A DNA stretch of 52,398 nucleotides from Zoogloea oleivorans (GTDB lineage Bacteria; Pseudomonadota; Gammaproteobacteria; Burkholderiales; Rhodocyclaceae), in the NCBI RefSeq assembly GCF_008107625.1, contig NZ_SDKK01000012.1, positions 21,872 through 74,269 of the forward strand, written 5' to 3'. Made by a program: the position numbers and the translations under genes. Shown piece by piece: positions 36,700 through 45,917 of this stretch (the first letter of the stretch is position 1; each line of letters opens with the position of its first letter). The notes beneath the pieces were generated by a model, which saw nothing but the letters and a program-made list of their open reading frames with translations, was not told where the DNA came from and ran no database searches.

Positions 36700-37650
36700 A
36701 TGGCTTCGGGCAGCCTGATGGTTTTCACCGGCAACGCCAACCCCAAGCTGGCTGCAGATGTAGTGCGCCGTCTTGGGAAGTCTCTGGGTTCCGCCACGGT
36801 TGGGCGTTTCTCGGACGGCGAAGTCAATGTCGAACTTCTCGAGAACGTACGCGGCAAGGACGTCTTCGTCCTGCAGCCGACCTGCGTTCCCACCAACGAT
36901 AACATCATGGAATTGCTGATCATGGTGGATGCGCTGAAGCGGGCTTCCGCTGGCCGCATCACCGCAGCGATTCCCTACTTCGGCTACGCCCGTCAGGATC
37001 GTCGCCCCCGTTCGGCCCGCGTGCCCATCACCGCCAAGGTGGTGGCCAACATGCTTCAGGCCGCCGGTGTGCAGCGTGTCCTCACCGTCGATCTCCACGC
37101 CGACCAGATCCAGGGCTTCTTCGATATTCCGGTGGACAACATCTACGCCGCACCTGTGCTGCTGGATGACCTGGAAAAGCAGAAGTACGAAAACCTGATG
37201 GTCGTTTCGCCGGACGTGGGTGGCGTGGTTCGTGCCCGTGCTTTCGCAAAGCGTCTCGAGTGCGATCTGGCCATCATCGACAAGCGTCGTCCCAAGGCCA
37301 ATGTGTCCGAGGTGATGAACATCATCGGTGAAGTGGAAGGCCGTACCTGCGTGATCATGGACGACATCGTCGATACCGCCGGCACCCTCTGCAAAGCCGC
37401 TCAGGCACTCAAGGAAAACGGCGCCAAGCGCGTGCTGGCCTACTGTACCCATGCGGTGCTGTCCGGTCCGGCGATCAGCCGCCTCAACGAATCGGACCTG
37501 GACGAACTGGTTGTCACCGACACCATTCCCCTGTCCGACGAGGCCAAGGCCTGCAAGCGCATCCGTTCCGTGTCCATCGGCGAACTGCTGGCCGACACGA
37601 TCCTGCGGATCAGCAACGAAGAATCGGTCAGCTCGTTGTTCAACGAGTAA
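36700..37650 (+). CDS. prs: Ribose-phosphate pyrophosphokinase
   Basis: Prs makes PRPP from ribose-5-phosphate and ATP for purine, pyrimidine, histidine, tryptophan and NAD synthesis. The ATG at 36700 gives 316 residues (E. coli 315) and has GAGAGG upstream; a GTG 6 bp earlier is in the same frame. Diagnostic segments are [43 protein letters not shown] and the PRPP loop [10 protein letters not shown]. It is followed by rplY and pth, a common order. Confidence 0.97.
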   Translation: MASGSLMVFTGNANPKLAADVVRRLGKSLGSATVGRFSDGEVNVELLENVRGKDVFVLQPTCVPTNDNIMELLIMVDALKRASAGRITAAIPYFGYARQDRRPRSARVPITAKVVANMLQAAGVQRVLTVDLHADQIQGFFDIPVDNIYAAPVLLDDLEKQKYENLMVVSPDVGGVVRARAFAKRLECDLAIIDKRRPKANVSEVMNIIGEVEGRTCVIMDDIVDTAGTLCKAAQALKENGAKRVLAYCTHAVLSGPAISRLNESDLDELVVTDTIPLSDEAKACKRIRSVSIGELLADTILRISNEESVSSLFNE

Positions 37651-37664
37651 GCCTGCAAGATTTC

Positions 37665-37697
37665 GAGCCGGTGGGTGCAAGCCCTCCGGCTTTTTTC
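37665..37697 (+). terminator. Terminator after prs
   Basis: The stem agccgg-t-ggg (37666-37675) with ccc-t-ccggct (37682-37691; one internal mismatch) is followed by a run of six Ts, 15 bp after the prs stop. Confidence 0.8.
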
Positions 37698-37742
37698 AGC
37701 CCGTCTGGTCGCGGCCGGGCTCATTCACTGGAGTAGTTACAC

Positions 37743-38339
37743 ATGACCATTCAATTCAACGCCAAGACGCGTGTTCTGCAGGGTACGAGTGCGAGCCGCC
37801 GCCTGCGTCGCGCCGGCACGGTTCCCGCCATCATTTACGGTTCCGGCTCTGCCGTTCAGATCGAAGTCGATCACAACGAGATCTTCCACGCCCTGCGCAA
37901 CGAAGCCTTCCACGCTTCCGTGCTGACCGTGCTGCTCGACGGCGCTGCCCAGTCCGTGATCCTGCGTGACACCCAATGGCACCCGTACAAGCAGCAAGTC
38001 ATGCACCTCGACTTCCAGCGCGTTGATGCCACCCACAAGATCCACGTGAAGGTGCCCCTGCACTTCGTGAACGCCGACATCGCTCCGGGCGTCAAGCTCG
38101 AAGGCGGCATGGTTACCCACGTGATGGCTGAAATCGATCTGGAGTGCCTGCCGGCCAACCTGCCCGAGTTCATCCAGGTCGACCTGAAGGATCTGGCCTC
38201 CGGCCACTCCATCCACGTCTCCGACCTGGTTCTGCCGGAAGGTGTGAAGGCGCTGGTGCACGGTGAGAACCCCGTCGTCGCCACCATCCTCGCCATCCGT
38301 GGCGGTAGCGACGCAGCCGAAGAAACCTCGGCGGCCTGA
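37743..38339 (+). CDS. rplY: 50S ribosomal protein L25/Ctc
   Basis: A 198-residue two-domain L25 (Ctc/TL5 type) that binds 5S rRNA. The N-terminal L25 domain (about residues 5-95; FNAKTRVLQGTSASRRLR, VPAIIYGSG) is followed by the C-terminal TL5 beta domain (about 100-185; KVPLHFVNADIAPGVKLEGG). E. coli L25 has only the first domain. A GGAG ribosome-binding site lies upstream. It sits between prs and pth. Confidence 0.95.
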   Translation: MTIQFNAKTRVLQGTSASRRLRRAGTVPAIIYGSGSAVQIEVDHNEIFHALRNEAFHASVLTVLLDGAAQSVILRDTQWHPYKQQVMHLDFQRVDATHKIHVKVPLHFVNADIAPGVKLEGGMVTHVMAEIDLECLPANLPEFIQVDLKDLASGHSIHVSDLVLPEGVKALVHGENPVVATILAIRGGSDAAEETSAA

Positions 38340-38371
38340 TCGCTGACCGGGGTTAAAGAGCTTCCGACGTC

Positions 38372-38965
38372 ATGAGCCAGCCTGCACCGAAGCTCGTTGT
38401 CGGCCTCGGCAACCCCGGCGCTGAATACGCTGAAACCCGGCATAACGCCGGGTTTTGGTTTTGTGAGCGCCTGGCGCGTGAGCTGGGCGCGTCCTTCACC
38501 AAGGAAGCCCGCTTCCACGGTCAGGCTGCCAACGCCCGCACGGAGGGTGTCTGGCTGCTGATGCCCCAGACCTTCATGAACCGCTCCGGCCAGTCAGTGG
38601 CTGCGCTGGCGCGTTTCTACCGGATTGCTCCGGCCGAGATTCTCGTCGTCCATGACGAGCTCGACATTCCTCCCGGCCAGCTGCGTGTCAAGTTTGGCGG
38701 CGGCCTGGGTGGTCACAACGGCCTCAAGGACATTACTGCCCATCTGGGCACCCAGGATTTCTGGCGCCTGCGGATCGGCATCGGTCATCCGGGTGACCGT
38801 AACGAAGTGGCCAACTTCGTCCTCAAGCCGCCCCGGCGCGAGGAGTCCGATCTCATCGACGAATCCATTGATCGCGCCCTGCTGGCCTGGCCGCTGTTTG
38901 CCAAGGCCGACTGGAATGCCGCGACCCAGCGCCTCAACGCCCGTCCTGCGGTACCAAAGGCCTGA
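38372..38965 (+). CDS. pth: Peptidyl-tRNA hydrolase
   Basis: Pth recycles peptidyl-tRNA that drops off ribosomes. The 197-residue product shows [21 protein letters not shown] with catalytic His24, the PQTFMNRSG segment, the HDELDIPPG segment and [13 protein letters not shown]. It starts 32 bp after rplY and is the last gene of the block. Its stop precedes a sigma-28-like promoter for the next gene. Confidence 0.96.
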   Translation: MSQPAPKLVVGLGNPGAEYAETRHNAGFWFCERLARELGASFTKEARFHGQAANARTEGVWLLMPQTFMNRSGQSVAALARFYRIAPAEILVVHDELDIPPGQLRVKFGGGLGGHNGLKDITAHLGTQDFWRLRIGIGHPGDRNEVANFVLKPPRREESDLIDESIDRALLAWPLFAKADWNAATQRLNARPAVPKA

Positions 38966-38982
38966 TTTCCTTCCTTAAAGCT

Positions 38983-39010
38983 TAAAGCCCACCGGGTCTG
39001 CTGCCGTAGA
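38983..39010 (+). promoter_or_regulatory. Candidate sigma-28 (FliA) promoter of the haem chemoreceptor gene
   Basis: TAAA (38983-38986), 16 nt, then GCCGTAGA (39003-39010) resembles the flagellar sigma-28 consensus TAAA-N15-GCCGATAA, with 6 of 8 matches in the -10. It lies 62 bp before the ATG and shares the 16-nt spacing with the promoter at 48947. Confidence 0.5.
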
Positions 39011-39072
39011 CCGGCCATGGGTTGCACAGACCGGGTCGTACTGACTCTGGCTGAATCAAGGAAGAAAAACAC

Positions 39073-40695
39073 ATGCGCAAGCTTGCAGACACGCCCATCT
39101 GGCTACGTCTGACCGCGGCCATCTGGCTGATGCTGGTCATCGCCTGGGGCGGAATGATCGCCTGGGAAACGCGCGTCAATCGGGATACGGCAATTGCCCA
39201 GGCGGAGGATTTTGCCCACAGCATCCACGAAATGACCATGGCCGGCCTGACCGGCATGATGATCACCGGCACGGTCGGGCAGCGGGAAGTCTTTCTCGAC
39301 CAGATCAAGCAGCTGTCGGTCATCAGGGATCTGCAGGTGATCCGTGGCGAGGCCGTGAGCAAGCAGTTCGGTCCGGGTAACCGTGCCCTGCCTCCGCTTG
39401 ATGCAGACGAGAAAGAGGTATTTGCCAGCCGCAAGGAGGTAGTGCGGGTTGAGCGCGACGCTCAGGCTGGTGAGTACCTGCGGGTCGTCAAGCCGGCACT
39501 GGCCTCCGAAAACTATCTCGGCAAGAATTGCCTCGGCTGTCACATCGTGCCCGCGGGTACCCCGCTCGGTGTGGTGAGCATGAAGGTCTCCCTCGACAAG
39601 GTGAACGCAGCGGTGGATGCCTTCATGTGGGAGAGCATCTTCAGCGCACTCGTGGTGTCGCTACCCTTGATTGGCTTCGTGGTTTTCTTCATTCGCCGGT
39701 TCGTGGTAACACCCCTGGCTGAGATGAATCGCAGCCTGTCGGAGATTGCCAAGGGTGAAGGCGACCTGACCCGCCGGCTCAATGTGGCCGGCCAGGACGA
39801 GATCGGCAAAACGGCGTCAACCTTCAACGAGATGCTCGGCACGATTGCCCAACTGGTGCGTCAGGTTTCGGAATCTGCCGCGAAAGTTGCCGGTTCGGCC
39901 CATCAGCTGTCGGCGAGCGCCAGTCGTGTGGCCGACGGCTCCCGCAGCCAGAACGACCAGTCGGTGAATGCGGCCGCTTCGGTAGATCACATGGCAGCCA
40001 ACATCGCCAATGTGGCTGCCAGTGCCGAGCGGGTCCACCAGCGCTCCCAGGAAAGCCTGCGGCGGGCCGATGAGGGCAGCAAGACCCTCGGCTCGCTGGT
40101 CGATGAGGTCAATCATGCAGAAAGTGCTGTGCGGCAGATGGCCGACTCGGTGGAGCAGTTCGTCGAGTCCACGACTGCCATCACGGCGATGACTCAGGAA
40201 GTGCGCGAGATTGCCGAGCAGACCAACCTGCTGGCCCTCAATGCGGCGATCGAAGCGGCACGGGCGGGTGAGCAGGGCCGCGGTTTTGCCGTGGTGGCCG
40301 ACGAGGTACGCAAGCTCGCCGAGAAATCGGCCCGTTCTGCCGGCGAGATCGACGCGGTGACGTCCAAGTTGAGCAAGCAGTCGGTGGCCGTGCGCGCATC
40401 GATCAACCAGGGGCTTGATCACCTGGCGTCGAGCCGGCTGGCGGTGAGTTCCGTGGCGGAGGCGATCAACTCGGCCAATGAATCGGTGGTGGCGGTTGGT
40501 CGCGGGCTCGACGAGATTGCTGAAGCCACCGAGCAGCAACGGGGTGCCAGTGCCGTCGTGGCGCAGAGTATCGAGTTGATTGCGGCGATGGCCCGCGACA
40601 ACAACGAGTCAGTGGAGTCCACCGCCCGGGCGGCCCGGGACATGGAAAACCTGGCTGGCCAGTTGCAGCAGACGGTGTCGCGCTTCCGGGTGTGA
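39073..40695 (+). CDS. Methyl-accepting chemotaxis protein with periplasmic c-type haem motif
   Basis: A 540-residue transmembrane chemoreceptor. TM1 is at about 10-32 and TM2 at about 195-215, flanking a periplasmic domain of about 160 residues that carries one c-type haem motif C153-LG-C156-H157. A HAMP domain (about 216-270) and the methyl-accepting signalling domain follow. The tip [30 protein letters not shown] (quoted in part as [17 protein letters not shown]) is perfect. Geobacter sulfurreducens GSU0582 and GSU0935 are characterised sensors with a haem c PAS-like domain of this kind. Redox, O2 or NO sensing for taxis is inferred. It is a single gene with a sigma-28-like promoter and a terminator. 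Confidence 0.92.
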   Translation: MRKLADTPIWLRLTAAIWLMLVIAWGGMIAWETRVNRDTAIAQAEDFAHSIHEMTMAGLTGMMITGTVGQREVFLDQIKQLSVIRDLQVIRGEAVSKQFGPGNRALPPLDADEKEVFASRKEVVRVERDAQAGEYLRVVKPALASENYLGKNCLGCHIVPAGTPLGVVSMKVSLDKVNAAVDAFMWESIFSALVVSLPLIGFVVFFIRRFVVTPLAEMNRSLSEIAKGEGDLTRRLNVAGQDEIGKTASTFNEMLGTIAQLVRQVSESAAKVAGSAHQLSASASRVADGSRSQNDQSVNAAASVDHMAANIANVAASAERVHQRSQESLRRADEGSKTLGSLVDEVNHAESAVRQMADSVEQFVESTTAITAMTQEVREIAEQTNLLALNAAIEAARAGEQGRGFAVVADEVRKLAEKSARSAGEIDAVTSKLSKQSVAVRASINQGLDHLASSRLAVSSVAEAINSANESVVAVGRGLDEIAEATEQQRGASAVVAQSIELIAAMARDNNESVESTARAARDMENLAGQLQQTVSRFRV

Positions 40696-40712
40696 GCCTC
40701 TAAAGGCATTGA

Positions 40713-40752
40713 AATGACAAAGGCCCGGCAGGTTTGCCGGGCCTTTGTCATT
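40713..40752. terminator. Bidirectional terminator between chemoreceptor and livM
   Basis: An 18-bp perfect stem, aatgacaaaggcccggca (40713-40730) with tgccgggcctttgtcatt (40735-40752), has a 4-nt loop, between the convergent stops at 40695 and 40770. Confidence 0.9.
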
Positions 40753-40769
40753 GCGGGTTGAGCCGTTGC

Positions 40770-41726
40770 TTAGCGGATGCCGGCCCGCTGGATCAGGGCC
40801 TGGATCTCGCCGACGATGCCGCGTCGGAAGGCCAGCACGCAGACCACGAAGATCGTTCCCATGATCACCGTGACCCACGAACCGACCTTGTCGGCCAGTT
40901 CGTTCTGCAGCGTCACGATGGTGGCCGAGCCGACGGCCGGGCCGAGGATGGTGCCGAGGCCGCCAAGCAGCGTCATCAGCACGACTTCGCCGGAGGTGTG
41001 CCAGTGCACGTCCGACAGCGATGCCAGCTGGAAGATCAGCGTCTTGGTCGCGCCGGCCAGGCCGGCCAGCGATGCGGAGATCACGAAGGCCATCAGCTTG
41101 AACTTGTTGACGTCGTAGCCGAGGGAGATGGCGCGCGGCTCGTTCTCACGGATGGCCTTGAGGATCTGGCCGAAGGGTGAGTGGATGGTGCGGTAGATGA
41201 TGAAGAAGCCGATGCTGAACACCGCGTAGACCAGGTAGTACATGGCGATGTTGTCGGACAGGTCGATCAGGCCGAAAAGGTGGCCGCGGGGTACGCCCTG
41301 CAGGCCGTCCTCGCCGCCGGTGGCCTTGATCTGCAAGACGACAAAATAGACCATCTGGGCCAGCGCCAGGGTGATCATCGCAAAGTAGATGCCGGTGCGG
41401 CGGATCGCCAGGATGCCGAAGACCCAACCGAGCAGGCCGGCGCAGACGGTGCCGGCGAGGATGCCGATTTCCGGCGTGACGCCCACGTCGCGCACCATCA
41501 GCCCGCACACGTAGCCGGCGGTGCCGAGGAAGGCCGCATGGCCGAAGGACAGCAGGCCGGCAAAGCCGAGCAGCAGGTTGAAGGCGCTGGCAAAAAGGGC
41601 GAAGCAGAACAGCTTCATCAGGAAGGTCGGGTAGATCGCGAAAGGGGCGATCAGGCCGAGGATGAAGAGCCCTGAATACAAAACCTCGGTCTTGATCAGG
41701 GCGGTGGGCTGGCTGGCGGTGCTCAT
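40770..41726 (-). CDS. livM: Branched-chain amino acid ABC transporter permease LivM
   Basis: A 318-residue inner-membrane permease with about nine hydrophobic helices. It belongs to the LivM family (NLLLGFAGLLSFGHAAFLGTAGY, RRTGIYFAMITLALAQM, GGLGTILGPAVGS). The ABC-binding loop NEPRAISLGYDV is intact. The ATG at 41726 has AAGGAAAA upstream; a longer frame reading into livH is not coding. It is the last gene of the leftward liv operon. Confidence 0.93.
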   Translation of the reverse strand: MSTASQPTALIKTEVLYSGLFILGLIAPFAIYPTFLMKLFCFALFASAFNLLLGFAGLLSFGHAAFLGTAGYVCGLMVRDVGVTPEIGILAGTVCAGLLGWVFGILAIRRTGIYFAMITLALAQMVYFVVLQIKATGGEDGLQGVPRGHLFGLIDLSDNIAMYYLVYAVFSIGFFIIYRTIHSPFGQILKAIRENEPRAISLGYDVNKFKLMAFVISASLAGLAGATKTLIFQLASLSDVHWHTSGEVVLMTLLGGLGTILGPAVGSATIVTLQNELADKVGSWVTVIMGTIFVVCVLAFRRGIVGEIQALIQRAGIR

Positions 41727-41749
41727 GGGGTTTTCCTTGTTCCGGGCGC

Positions 41750-42634
41750 TCAGGCGGCCTTGCCGAAGAGGCCGGCGGGCCGCAGCAGCAGGACGATGAC
41801 CATGATGACGAAGACGACGACGGCAGAGGCTTCCGGGTAGAAAACCCGGGTCAGGCCCTCGATCAGCCCCAGCCCGATGCCGGTGACGATGGAGCCGAGG
41901 ATGGAGCCCATGCCGCCGATCACCACGACCGCAAAGACCACGATGATCAGGTTGGAGCCCATCAGCGGGTTCACCTGGAAGATCGGTGCGGCGAGCACGC
42001 CGGCGAAGGCCGCCAGGGCCACCCCGTAGCCGTAGGTGAAGGTGATCAGCAGGGGCACGTTGATGCCGAGGGCCTGGACGATCTGGGAGTTCTCGGTGCC
42101 GGCGCGCAGGTAGGCGCCGAGGCGGGTTTTCTCGATCATGTACCAGGTGCCGAAGCACACGGTGAGCGAGGCGACGATGACCCACGCCCGGTAGATGGGC
42201 AGGAACATGAAGCCCAGGTTAACGCCGCCGGCGAGGGCTTCCGGTACCTCGTAGGATTCGCCGGAGATGCCGAACTGATCGCGGAAGATGCCTTCGATGA
42301 TCAGGGCCAGCCCGAAGGTGAGGAGCAGGCCGTAAAGGTGGTCGAGCTTGTACAGCTTGCGCAGCATGGTGCGCTCGAGGATCACCCCGAACAGGCCGAC
42401 CAGCACCGGCGCGGCGATAAGGGCCACCCAGTAGTTGATGTTCAGCTTGGTCAGGGCCAGCCAGGCGATGAAGGCACCCATCATGTACTGCGCCCCGTGG
42501 GCGAAGTTGATGATGTTGAGCAGCCCGAAGATGATCGCCAGCCCGAGGCTGAGGACCGCGTAAAACGAGCCGTTGATGAGCCCGACCAGCAACTGGCTGC
42601 CCAGCAGGGCAGACGGCACGCCGAAGATTTCCAT
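41750..42634 (-). CDS. livH: Branched-chain amino acid ABC transporter permease LivH
   Basis: A 294-residue permease of the LivH family: an N-terminal GLINGSFYAVLSLGLAIIFGLL helix, NFAHGAQYMMGAF, several membrane helices and the conserved GGMGSILGSIVTG near the C-terminus. With LivM it forms the heterodimeric channel. A GGAG ribosome-binding site precedes the ATG at 42634. A GC-rich hairpin separates it from the binding-protein gene. Confidence 0.93.
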   Translation of the reverse strand: MEIFGVPSALLGSQLLVGLINGSFYAVLSLGLAIIFGLLNIINFAHGAQYMMGAFIAWLALTKLNINYWVALIAAPVLVGLFGVILERTMLRKLYKLDHLYGLLLTFGLALIIEGIFRDQFGISGESYEVPEALAGGVNLGFMFLPIYRAWVIVASLTVCFGTWYMIEKTRLGAYLRAGTENSQIVQALGINVPLLITFTYGYGVALAAFAGVLAAPIFQVNPLMGSNLIIVVFAVVVIGGMGSILGSIVTGIGLGLIEGLTRVFYPEASAVVVFVIMVIVLLLRPAGLFGKAA

Positions 42635-42646
42635 GGGTAACTCCAG

Positions 42647-42676
42647 TCCCGGGGCGGCGCTGGGCCACCCCGGGGA
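42647..42676 (-). other. GC-rich intercistronic hairpin in the liv operon
   Basis: tcccgggg (42647-42654) can pair with ccccgggga (42668-42676) around one bulge, between the binding-protein stop and livH start. Such structures can raise the level of the upstream binding-protein mRNA relative to the permeases; this role is inferred. Confidence 0.4.
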
Positions 42677-42703
42677 TCTTGGTTTGCGGCTAGGCGTCGA
42701 GGC

Positions 42704-43918
42704 TTACTTCTTGACCAGCGGGCAGCGCGACTGGGACAGGGGCTGGAAGGCCTCGGCGGCGGGAATGGTCTGGCGCACGTTGTAGTAGTCCCACGGGTAC
42801 TTGGACTCGGACGGCTTCTTCACCTGCATCAGGTACATGTCGTGAACCATCCGGCCGTCTTCGCGGATCGTGCCGTTCTTGGCGAAGAAGTCGTTGATGG
42901 GCATCTTCTTCATTTGCGTCATCACCTTCTTGGTGTCGTCGGTGCCGGCGGCCTTGATGGCACTCAGGTAGTGATATACCGACGAATACTGGCCAGCCTG
43001 GACCATGGTCGGCATCTTCTTCTGCACGCCGAAGAAGCGCTTTGACCAGGCGCGGGTCTCGTCATTCAGATCCCAGTAGAAGCCTTCGGTCAGGTACATG
43101 CCCTGGGTGGTCCGGAGGCCGAGGGAGTGGATGTCGGTAATGAACATCAGCAGTCCGGCCAGGGATTGGGTCGGGGTGATGCCGAATTCAGCAGCCTGCT
43201 TGATGGCGTTGGTGGTGTCGGCTCCGGCGTTGGCGAGGCCGATGACCTGGGCGCCGGAGGACTGGGCCTTGAGCAGGAAGGACGAAAAATCCGAGCCCGG
43301 GAAGGGGTGGCGCACGGAGCCGAGCACCTTGCCGCCATTGGCGGTAACCACCGCCGCTGCATCCTTTTCGAGGGCCTGGCCGAAGGCGTAGTCGGCGGTG
43401 AGGAAGAACCAGCTGCGGCCACCCTGCTTGGTCACGGCCCTGGCCGTGCCGTTGGCCAGCGCGTAGGTGTCGTAGGTGTAGTGGACGGTGACGTCGTTGC
43501 ACTGTTCGTTGGTGATCGGCGTGGAGGCGGGGCCGCTCATCAGGGCGATGCGTTCCTTTTCCTTGGCGACCTTCATGACGGCCAGGGCGACGGAGGTGGT
43601 GACCAGTTCGGTGGCGGTATCGACGCCCTCCCGTTCGAACCACTCGCGAGCCTTGTTGGAGGCGATGTCGGCTTTGTTCTGGTGGTCGGCGCTGACGACC
43701 TCGATCTTGAAGTTGGGTTTTTCCTTGGCGATGAAATCCTCGACGGCCATCTTGGTGGCCAGCACGGCGCCGGAGCCGGCCAGGTCGGAATAGGTGCCGG
43801 ACAGGTCGGTCAACACGCCGATCTTTACCACGCCACCGGAAATCTGCGCCTGGGCGCCGGCGGACAGGGTGGCGAGGGCTGCGGTGCAGGCAACGGAAAT
43901 CAGTTTCTTCACGGTCAT
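42704..43918 (-). CDS. Branched-chain amino acid-type ABC substrate-binding protein
   Basis: A 404-residue periplasmic-binding protein of the LivJ/LivK superfamily. A signal peptide (LISVACTAALATLSAGAQA) is cleaved before QISGG, then KIGVLTDLSGTYSDLAGSG opens lobe one. The ATG at 43918 has AAGGAG at a spacing of 8 nt; a GTG 9 bp upstream is rejected. Many betaproteobacterial homologues bind urea, amides, aromatic acids or other compounds, so a branched-chain amino-acid ligand is only a default label. It is the third ABC-component gene, between livF and livH. Confidence 0.92.
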   Translation of the reverse strand: MTVKKLISVACTAALATLSAGAQAQISGGVVKIGVLTDLSGTYSDLAGSGAVLATKMAVEDFIAKEKPNFKIEVVSADHQNKADIASNKAREWFEREGVDTATELVTTSVALAVMKVAKEKERIALMSGPASTPITNEQCNDVTVHYTYDTYALANGTARAVTKQGGRSWFFLTADYAFGQALEKDAAAVVTANGGKVLGSVRHPFPGSDFSSFLLKAQSSGAQVIGLANAGADTTNAIKQAAEFGITPTQSLAGLLMFITDIHSLGLRTTQGMYLTEGFYWDLNDETRAWSKRFFGVQKKMPTMVQAGQYSSVYHYLSAIKAAGTDDTKKVMTQMKKMPINDFFAKNGTIREDGRMVHDMYLMQVKKPSESKYPWDYYNVRQTIPAAEAFQPLSQSRCPLVKK

Positions 43919-43949
43919 GTGTCTCACTCCTTTGTTGTGTTTTCCCGGG

Positions 43950-44672
43950 TCAAACGCCCAGGGTGTGGTGCAGCCAGTCCATCTTCGAGGGCAGTTCTTC
44001 CTTGCTGATCGTGGCGATGATCTCGCCGTGTTCGAGCACGTAATGGCGATCGGCCAGCGGTGCAGCGAAGCGGAAGTTCTGTTCCACCAGCACGATCGTG
44101 AAACCGCGCTTTTTGAGTTCGGTGATGACTTCGCCGAGTTTCTTGACGATCACCGGGGCGAGGCCTTCGGTGATCTCGTCGAGGAGCAGCAGCTTGGCGC
44201 CAGTGCGCAGCACGCGGGCCATGGCGAGCATCTGCTGCTCGCCGCCGGAGAGCTTGGTGCCCGGGCTGCTGCGGCGTTCCAGCAGGTTGGGGAACATGCT
44301 GTAGATTTCTTCCACCGACATGCCGCCGCTGGCGACCTGGGGTGGCAGCATCAGGTTTTCCTCGGTGCTGAGCGAGGCGAAGATGGCGCGTTCCTCGGGC
44401 ACGTAGCCGACGCCGTAGCGGGCCATGCGGTGGGTCGGCTCGGCGATGACTTCCTTGCCGTTCACCATGATCGAGCCGCTGCGCCGGCCGACCAGGCCGA
44501 GGATGGATTTGAGGGTGGTGGAGCGGCCGGCGCCGTTGCGCCCCAAAAGGGTGATGCACTCGCCACGGCCGACGTTCAGGTCGATGCCGTGGAGGATGTG
44601 GGATTCGCCGTAGAAGGCGTGCAGATCGTGGATCCGCAGCATCTCGGGCTTGGGATCGAAGGCGCTGGTCAT
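43950..44672 (-). CDS. livF: Branched-chain amino acid ABC transporter ATPase LivF
   Basis: A 240-residue ABC ATPase of the LivF type (GYVPEERAIFASLSTEEN, signature LSGGEQQMLAMAR, Walker B LLLLDEITEGLAP, switch VEQN). The Walker A loop reads GRNGAGRST, with Arg in place of the usual Lys. Arg at this site occurs in a subset of LivF proteins, so it is more likely a subfamily trait than inactivation, but it is worth noting. It lies 16 bp after livG and 31 bp before the binding protein. Confidence 0.93.
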   Translation of the reverse strand: MTSAFDPKPEMLRIHDLHAFYGESHILHGIDLNVGRGECITLLGRNGAGRSTTLKSILGLVGRRSGSIMVNGKEVIAEPTHRMARYGVGYVPEERAIFASLSTEENLMLPPQVASGGMSVEEIYSMFPNLLERRSSPGTKLSGGEQQMLAMARVLRTGAKLLLLDEITEGLAPVIVKKLGEVITELKKRGFTIVLVEQNFRFAAPLADRHYVLEHGEIIATISKEELPSKMDWLHHTLGV

Positions 44673-44688
44673 GGCTCGGGCTTTCGGG

Positions 44689-45456
<768 letters not shown>

Positions 45457-45501
45457 GGGGCTTCCCGGGTGGGGGGCGAAGCAGCATTTCGCCGGGGTGG
45501 A

Positions 45502-45618
45502 CTAGCGGATGCGGACGGGAATCGGGGCCGGGCGACGCCGTTTGGCGGCGAGATGGCGGGTGAGGCCGATGGCGAGGGCGATCGTGAGGATCGTTGCCAG
45601 AATGGGCAATGCGGTCAT
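45502..45618 (-). CDS. Possible 38-aa membrane peptide heading the liv operon
   Basis: An ATG at 45618 opens a 38-codon frame ending in TAG. A hydrophobic helix (residues 3-20, LPILATILTIALAIGL) is followed by a basic tail (RHLAAKRRRP). A GGAG box lies 9 nt before the start. It precedes livG by 45 bp in the same direction. The single-helix, positive-inside composition argues for a genuine small membrane protein or leader, but no family is recognised and no Leu/Ile/Val run suggestive of attenuation is seen beyond ordinary helix composition. Confidence is moderate. Confidence 0.5.
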   Translation of the reverse strand: MTALPILATILTIALAIGLTRHLAAKRRRPAPIPVRIR

Positions 45619-45917
45619 TTACAAAGTCTCCGTCGTTTTTTATGGAGCAAGCGTAGAGCCAGACCTTGTCTACACCGTTGCGCAAATGTAACGAATGGTG
45701 CGGACTTTGCCTGCCTGTGAAAAACGCCCTGCCTGCGCCGTTTGTGGCGTCATTAAGACGCGATCGGAATCCTTCGGCCAATCGGGGAATACCCGGATTT
45801 CCGCTGGCGGAAGGGGGGCGAAAAGTGGTGCTTCGTTCATCCGGTAGCTGCACGGCTGGCATCAGGCGCTAGAATGGAAGATTGGTAACATCCATTTGTT
45901 TGACGGAGTCCCACGAG
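45619..45917. other. Divergent intergenic region, liv operon and ilvD
   Basis: About 300 bp between the leftward 38-aa ORF and rightward ilvD. It must carry promoters for both. A TAGAAT hexamer at 45870-45875 lies 42 bp before ilvD with a poor -35. I see no clear operator, leader peptide rich in branched-chain codons, or attenuator hairpin. Confidence 0.5.
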
